Shown here one piece after another: positions 29,063 through 30,708 of a stretch of DNA of 30,708 nt. Source of the stretch: Zancudomyces culisetae (taxonomy: Eukaryota > Kickxellomycota > Harpellomycetes > Harpellales > Legeriomycetaceae). The stretch is taken from the NCBI GenBank assembly GCA_001969505.1, contig LSSK01001481.1, forward strand, positions 1-30,708, written 5' to 3'. The notes under the pieces are model-generated. The model saw nothing but the letters and a program-made list of their open reading frames with translations. It did no database searches and had not been told where the DNA came from. Within the stretch, counting starts at the first letter, position 1, and the number at the start of each line of letters is the position of its first letter. A program made the position numbers and the translations under genes.

Positions 29063-30708
29063 ATGAAAAAGCTTTTAGGTGAATTAAAGAACAAAAATAA
29101 AGAGAAAGAGAAAGAGAAAGAGAAAGAGAAAGAGAAAGAGAAAGAAAAAGAGAAAGAGAAAGAGAAAGAGGGGGGAGAGGAAAGTGTAAAAGGAAAGGGA
29201 AAGGGAAAGATAACGGGAAAGGAGACGGGGAAGGGAAAAGATTATAGCTGGCCACGTTCTAGTATAGATAACGTTCCTTACAATACGTATTCTAAATATG
29301 AGTATGTGCTTGGAGGTAAGTAATCCAGAATACTAGAAGTAAAGTAAAGTAAATAAAAGAGAAAAATAAGGAGTTTTTGGAATAATCACATATTGACAAT
29401 GCCGGTTTTAGTTTTGGAAAGTTATTAAAGTGAGATATTCAAAAGTAGATGCAACAAGTTACGATGAACCAGAGCATCATGTGCCGGATGGTAACATGGC
29501 ATCAGATACCTATGACCTCAGTAGGATTGAAGAGGAAAGTATAGAGTTTAGAGATGGTGGTGATGGTGGTAGCTTCAGGCAGAAGTTTAGAGGCACAATT
29601 ACAGATTATGGATTCAGGCATTCATTAGATAGTGGTAGGGCTAACTCGGGATTATCAAATGTTAAAGATGAGTTGTACAACAATTGGGATACAAATAAAT
29701 TTGCTACCAGTCCCAAGAGTGAGACTACATCAGTTACAGATTTCATTCCAAAAAAGAAAAAAGTGGGATTTGTTGATCAGGGTATTCCAGGAGATTACGA
29801 AACTGATGAAAATATAGTCATGGAAAAAAAAAACCTATTTGAAACGATATATGATAGAAATATTAGAAATGGAGAAGGTATGTTTAATTCATCACGAAGT
29901 AAGTCAGAGGATACCACAAGATTAAACTTCAGCAAGGGGAGTGGCTTTAGCTATTTAAGCCTTGGAAAGCTGTTCAAGAAAAGTGGATCGAGTTCAAAAG
30001 TAAAAGCTGGTGGTATTGGTGTTGGTATTGGTACTAAGAGCCCAAAACTACAAAAAGCGAGTAAAATTGATGAGAAAAAGGAAAAAGTAAACGAAACAAG
30101 CAGTCCAATAATACAAAGTGGAGTATCTAAAAAGACTGATACAGGAAACAATAATAGTGGATCAAAATCACCAAGTGTGAATCAAGAGAAAAGTAGCATT
30201 GCAGAGTATAGTATTTTGGGATCAGATATAGGAACGGAGAATAGTTATATTGGAGAAAGCATTACACAACTCAGTTTGAATATTGATCTTGAAGATGACG
30301 ATATTAGTTATGGGAAGGATATCTTGGAACAAATGAATTCCAGGGAACTACAAGATCCCAATATTTCAAATTATGGAGCAGAGCTTAGTACAAAGACAAT
30401 AAATAGAATGAGTAGCTTGATGAAAGAGAATCTTGTACAGCAAACAATAGAGTACAATGAAGATCTTGTAGGGGGGGTTAATGCAGACACTCATTCTTAT
30501 AATATGCAAAATGATGACCTGATGTTGGATAATTATAGTATTTTCCATAATTTAACAAATGTATCATTGGAGCATAGCCATAAACATAACGCAGAACTTT
30601 ACTTGGACAATGAAAAAGAAAGGGACATGGAAAAAATAGTTGATCAAGCTATTTTAAAAGAAAATGAACAACAGGAAAAACGAGAACAGCTATGGATTGA
30701 AAAGACGG
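29063..30708 (+). CDS. Partial gene: long charged Ser/Asn-rich protein, unknown function, 2 exons seen
   Basis: Exon 1 is 29063-29315 and exon 2 runs from 29422 to beyond the right edge; the frame has no stop through base 30708 (at least 513 codons). The intron is GTAAGT to GGAAAG; the acceptor at 29420-29421 is chosen because it alone preserves phase, while the better-looking TTTTAG at 29411 would give a quick stop. Residues about 11-37 are a Lys-Glu dipeptide repeat, then Gly-Lys-rich sequence, then a region containing YNTYSKYEYVLGG. The rest is polar and probably disordered, with basic patches (IPKKKKVGFVD, LGKLFKKSGSSSKVK) and, at the edge, a charged probable coiled coil (KENEQQEKREQLWIEK). 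No domain recognised; the diagnostic part may lie outside. A scaffold or cortical protein is possible but unsupported. Confidence 0.78.
29098..29170 (+). repeat. GAGAAA hexanucleotide repeat in coding sequence
   Basis: About twelve tandem AAAGAG/GAGAAA units encode a Lys-Glu repeat at the start of the right-edge gene. All-purine on this strand. Confidence 0.88.

Overview
The window reads as nuclear DNA of an ascomycete yeast (Saccharomycotina-like). Evidence: short AT-rich introns with GTAAGT/GTATGT-type donors and CTAA-type branch sites, compact genes, a fungal-type transcription-factor homology domain, fungal Pmp3/Sna proteolipids and a nuclear tRNA-Ile(AAU). CTG sits at conserved leucines in EMG1, so the standard code is used and the CUG-Ser clades are unlikely. 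I could reconstruct 19 introns in nine genes, which is far denser than in Saccharomyces and points to an early-branching, intron-rich yeast lineage. That placement is inference; no species is named.

Layout. 283-2200 (+): five-exon proline iminopeptidase-like S33 hydrolase. 2202-4712 (-): large Myb(SHAQKxF)+JAMM/MPN protein resembling the animal histone H2A deubiquitinase MYSM1 but without a visible SWIRM domain; its stop lies one base from the hydrolase stop. 6165-8555 (-): fungal transcription-factor middle-homology protein with no visible zinc cluster. 9114-9528 (+): small two-exon orphan. 10613-13309 (+): ankyrin-type protein interrupted by a single in-frame TGA. 13705-15057 (-): CCDC47-like ER membrane protein. 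15881-16137 (-): Pmp3 proteolipid. 17022-18176 (-): mitochondrial ICT1/Pth4-like GGQ hydrolase, divergent from 18599-19835 (+): EMG1/NEP1 rRNA pseudouridine methyltransferase. 20376-20449 (+): tRNA-Ile(AAU). 20729-20979 (-): possible two-exon microprotein. 21379-22096 (+): Sna-like Pmp3 paralogue with a Ser-Lys/Ser-Asp tail. 22522-24201 (-): four-exon mitochondrial carrier. 24202-29062: nearly 5 kb with no convincing gene, rich in microsatellites. 29063 to the right edge (+): start of a long charged, Ser/Asn-rich protein whose frame is still open at the last base.

The genes look like an ordinary mixed eukaryotic neighbourhood (ribosome biogenesis, mitochondrial translation and transport, ER insertion, membrane proteolipids), not a functional cluster. 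The most unusual items are the MYSM1-like enzyme in a yeast, the ankyrin gene broken by one stop codon, the zinc-cluster-less transcription-factor-like protein, and the small orphan genes recovered by splicing.
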